From: an archaeon
GTDB taxonomy: Archaea > Methanobacteriota > Methanobacteria > Methanobacteriales > Methanobacteriaceae
Length of the DNA stretch: 7,480 nucleotides
Assembly (NCBI GenBank): GCA_024409145.1
Contig: JAKSUF010000069.1
Coordinates: 1-7,480 of the forward strand
Direction of reading: 5' to 3'
The number at the start of each line of letters is the position of its first letter. The stretch's first letter is position 1. Below, one piece after another: positions 4,615 through 7,480 of the stretch. The notes beneath the pieces are model-generated. The model was not told the origin of the DNA. It made no database searches and saw only the letters and a program-made list of their open reading frames with translations. Both the position numbers and the translations under genes were made by a program.

Positions 4615-7480
4615 ATGTTAGAAGTAAATAAATTTGAAGCTTTAAAAATAGGAATTGCATCCCCAGAAATGATTAGATCTTGGAGTTACGGTGAAGTTAA
4701 GAAGCCAGAAACTATTAACTACCGTACTCTTCGCCCTGAAAGGGATGGTCTATTCTGTGAAAAAATATTTGGTCCAACTAAGGATTTTGAATGTGCTTGT
4801 GGTAAATATAAAAGAGTAAGATTCAAAAACGTTATTTGTGATCGTTGCGGTGTTGAAGTAACTCGTAGTCAAGTTAGACGTGAAAGAATGGGTCATATTG
4901 AATTAGCTACACCAGTATCACATATTTGGTATTTCAAAGGAAATCCAAGTAGAATTGGTACTGTTCTAGATATGTCATCACGTGACCTAGAAGAAGTATT
5001 ATACTTTGTAAGTTATGTTGTTATTGATAAAGGAGAAACTCCACTAGAAAATAAACAAACATTATCTGAAAAAGATTATAGAACTTACTTAGAAAAATAT
5101 GGAAATACTTTCAAAGTAGGTATGGGTGCTGAAGCAATTAAAGAACTTCTTAAAAAAGTTGATATCAAAGCTGATATTAAGAAAATTGAAGAAGAACTAG
5201 AAACTGCACAAAATCAAAAGAGAACAAGATTAATAAAGAGATTAGATGTATTAAATGCATTTGCTCAATCTGATAATAAACCAGAATGGATGATTATGGA
5301 TTGTATTCCAGTAATACCTCCAGAATTACGTCCAATGATTCAATTAGATGGTGGTAGATTCGCTACTTCAGATTTAAATGATTTATATAGAAGAGTAATC
5401 AACAGAAATAATCGTTTAAAGAAATTAATTGAATTAAATGCACCTGGAATTATTATCCAAAATGAAAAACGTATGTTACAAGAAGCTGTTGACTCATTAT
5501 TTGATAATGGACGTCGTGGTAGATCTGTAACAGGTGCTGGTAACAGACCATTAAAGAGTTTATCTTCTATGTTAAAAGGTAAACAAGGACGTTTCCGTCA
5601 AAACTTATTAGGAAAACGTGTTGACTATTCAGGACGTTCAGTTATCGTTATTGGACCATCTCTAAAGATGTATCAATGCGGTATTCCTAAAGATATGGCT
5701 CTTGAATTATTTAAACCACATGTATTACATGGTTTAACTACTAAGAGAAAAGATGGAAGTGATCCAATTGCTGCTAATATTAAAGCTGCAAAACGTTTAA
5801 TTGAAAATAAAGATCCAAGAGTATGGGATATAGTTGAAGAAGTTATTAAAGAACATCCAGTTATGTTAAACCGTGCTCCTACACTTCATAGATTAGGTAT
5901 TCAAGCATTTGAACCTAAGTTAATTGGTGGTAAAGCTATTCGTCTTCACCCATTAGTATGTACAGCATTCAATGCCGACTTCGATGGTGACCAAATGGCT
6001 GTTCACGTACCACTTTCTGAAGAAGCTATCGCTGAATGTAGATTATTAATGTTAGGTGCTAACAACATTCTACATCCAAAGGATGGATCTCCAATCGTTA
6101 CTCCAGGACAAGATATGGTATTAGGTAACTATTACATAACTATGGAAAAAGCTGGAGAACCAGAAGAAGGTAGAGTATTCAAGAACTCTAATGAAGCTAT
6201 TATGGCTTATGATAGAAAAGAAGTTACACTTCATACAAGAATTGCTCTTCCTGTTAACTCATTTAAACATAAATTATTCGTTGAAGAACAATATGATAAA
6301 TATTTAGTAACAACTCCTGGTAAATTAATATTTAATGAAATTTTACCTGATTCATTTGCTTATTTAAATGAACCATCAGACGAAAATATTCAAGGATTTA
6401 CTCCTAATAAATATTTCCTAGAAAGAGGAACTAATATACCAGAAGTAATTAAGAGTATGCCTATTGTTAAACCTTTTGCTAAAGGTACATTAGAAGCAAT
6501 CATTGCTCAAATATTTAAACGTTATCAAACTACAGAAACTAGTACATTCCTAGATAACTTAAAGGATTTAGGATTCAAATATTCAACAATTGCTGGTATT
6601 ACAGTATCAGCTGCTGATATCGTAGTTTCTCAAAGTAAAGATAAGATCGTTAAAGAAAAGAATGAATTAGTAGATAAAATTAATAAACAATATGCTCGTG
6701 GTTTAATCACTGAAGAAGAAAGATTTAATGGAGTAGTTAAAGCTTGGAAAGATGCTAAGGATGAAGTATCTGCTGAACTTGAAACTTATGCTAAATCTCA
6801 ATTAGATAACCCAATCTTCATGATGATGAACTCTAAAGCTCGTGGTAATATTTCAAACTTTACCCAATTAGCTGGTATGCGTGGATTAATGGCTAAACCA
6901 AATGGTGAACCAGTAGAAATCCCAGTTCTTTCAAACTTCATTGAAGGATTATCAGTTAGTGAATTCTTCTTATCAACACACGGTGCTCGTAAAGGTTCTG
7001 CCGATACTGCCTTAAAGACAGCTGACTCTGGATACTTAACACGTCGTTTAGTTGATGTTGCTCAAGATATTATTGTTAAAGAAGAAGATTGTGGTACTGA
7101 AAATGGATTAGTAGTAAGAGACTTTGTAAATGACAAGAATGGTTCTGTAATTGAAAAATTATATGATCGTATTGTTGGTAGATTTGCAAATCGTCCTGTA
7201 ATTAATCCAGAAACTAAGAAAGTTATAGTAGATAGAAATGAATTAATTACTGAAAATATCGCTGAAAAGATTATTAAAGCTGGTATTAAAGAAGTTGAAA
7301 TTCGTTCAATCTTAACATGTAATTCACATCATGGTATTTGTACTAAATGTTATGGACGTAACCTTGCAACTGGTAACTTAGTTGAAGTAGGTGAAGCAGT
7401 TGGTGTAATGGCCGCTCAATCAATCGGTGAACCAGGTACCCAATTAACAATGCGTACATTCCATACTGGTGGTGTTGCTG
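4615..7480 (+). CDS. rpoC: DNA-directed RNA polymerase, beta' subunit (3' end beyond the window)
   Basis: RpoC carries the catalytic metal site, the clamp, the bridge helix and the trigger loop of RNA polymerase. The 955 codons seen run without a stop from ATG 4615. In order: the zinc ribbon with Cys60, Cys62, Cys75 and Cys78 (CACGKYKR ... CDRCGVEV); clamp coiled coil and rudder (about 260-312); switch 2 (GKQGRFRQNLLGKRVDYSGR); the catalytic loop NADFDGDQM with Asp455, Asp457 and Asp459 holding Mg; the secondary-channel region; the bridge helix (about 783-815, STHGARKGSADTALKTADSGYL); a second zinc site, Cys826, Cys902, Cys909 and Cys912; and the trigger loop, with Met946, Arg947 and His950 in LTMRTFHTGG. 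Bacillota RpoC is usually about 1200 residues, so some 250 are missing. Residue departures at 741, 776 and 795 are noted in the findings. The start fits the family (MLEVNKFE) and the GGGGAGG site upstream. Confidence 0.98.
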   Translation, partial: MLEVNKFEALKIGIASPEMIRSWSYGEVKKPETINYRTLRPERDGLFCEKIFGPTKDFECACGKYKRVRFKNVICDRCGVEVTRSQVRRERMGHIELATPVSHIWYFKGNPSRIGTVLDMSSRDLEEVLYFVSYVVIDKGETPLENKQTLSEKDYRTYLEKYGNTFKVGMGAEAIKELLKKVDIKADIKKIEEELETAQNQKRTRLIKRLDVLNAFAQSDNKPEWMIMDCIPVIPPELRPMIQLDGGRFATSDLNDLYRRVINRNNRLKKLIELNAPGIIIQNEKRMLQEAVDSLFDNGRRGRSVTGAGNRPLKSLSSMLKGKQGRFRQNLLGKRVDYSGRSVIVIGPSLKMYQCGIPKDMALELFKPHVLHGLTTKRKDGSDPIAANIKAAKRLIENKDPRVWDIVEEVIKEHPVMLNRAPTLHRLGIQAFEPKLIGGKAIRLHPLVCTAFNADFDGDQMAVHVPLSEEAIAECRLLMLGANNILHPKDGSPIVTPGQDMVLGNYYITMEKAGEPEEGRVFKNSNEAIMAYDRKEVTLHTRIALPVNSFKHKLFVEEQYDKYLVTTPGKLIFNEILPDSFAYLNEPSDENIQGFTPNKYFLERGTNIPEVIKSMPIVKPFAKGTLEAIIAQIFKRYQTTETSTFLDNLKDLGFKYSTIAGITVSAADIVVSQSKDKIVKEKNELVDKINKQYARGLITEEERFNGVVKAWKDAKDEVSAELETYAKSQLDNPIFMMMNSKARGNISNFTQLAGMRGLMAKPNGEPVEIPVLSNFIEGLSVSEFFLSTHGARKGSADTALKTADSGYLTRRLVDVAQDIIVKEEDCGTENGLVVRDFVNDKNGSVIEKLYDRIVGRFANRPVINPETKKVIVDRNELITENIAEKIIKAGIKEVEIRSILTCNSHHGICTKCYGRNLATGNLVEVGEAVGVMAAQSIGEPGTQLTMRTFHTGGVA

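Noticed and set aside
1..7480. Search for CRISPR arrays, tRNA or rRNA genes, insertion sequences, phage genes or a defence cassette.
   Set aside because: I see no regularly spaced repeats, no RNA gene signatures, no transposase and no long frame outside the four genes described. The window is core housekeeping sequence.

Overview
The window is AT-rich DNA (by eye about two thirds A+T in genes, far more between them), all read on the + strand. It carries the conserved Bacillota block rsmC-like methyltransferase (ybxB) – rpoB – rpoC. RpoB and RpoC are clearly of the Bacillus/Mollicutes type. All tryptophans I read in both are TGG and the methyltransferase ends at TGA, so the standard bacterial code is in use, not the Mycoplasma/Spiroplasma code. 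Codon choice is strongly A/T-ending (TTA, GAA, AGA/CGT). RpoB has Asn at the rifampicin-pocket position where most bacteria have His. My best guess is an AT-rich member of Bacilli close to the Mollicutes (RF39-like, Acholeplasmatales or Erysipelotrichales type); this is inference.

Layout. Bases 3-185 are the last 60 codons of an unrecognised gene that does not look like rplL, the usual neighbour in Bacillota. Bases 186-326 are a regulatory spacer with a plausible promoter (221-248), then a strong intrinsic terminator hairpin with T-tract (260-313), then the ribosome site for the methyltransferase (327-911). Bases 908-1003 hold a second promoter whose -35 box overlaps the methyltransferase stop codon, a perfect 10-bp-arm inverted repeat (949-971), and the rpoB ribosome site. 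rpoB (1004-4612) ends in a very acidic tail whose codons also contain the ribosome site for rpoC. rpoC starts 2 nt after the rpoB stop (4615) and leaves the window in its trigger loop after 955 codons. No gene-free stretch exceeds 300 bases.

How it works together. RpoB and RpoC form the two-jaw catalytic core of RNA polymerase and are made from one message with tightly spaced reading frames. The methyltransferase upstream probably modifies rRNA, and the terminator-like hairpin plus the rpoB-proximal promoter suggest that its expression and that of rpoBC are adjusted separately.

Nothing here looks like an undescribed multi-gene system: this is core housekeeping DNA. The points most worth a second look are the rifampicin-pocket Asn, the acidic RpoB tail, and the two short leader regions with their hairpins.
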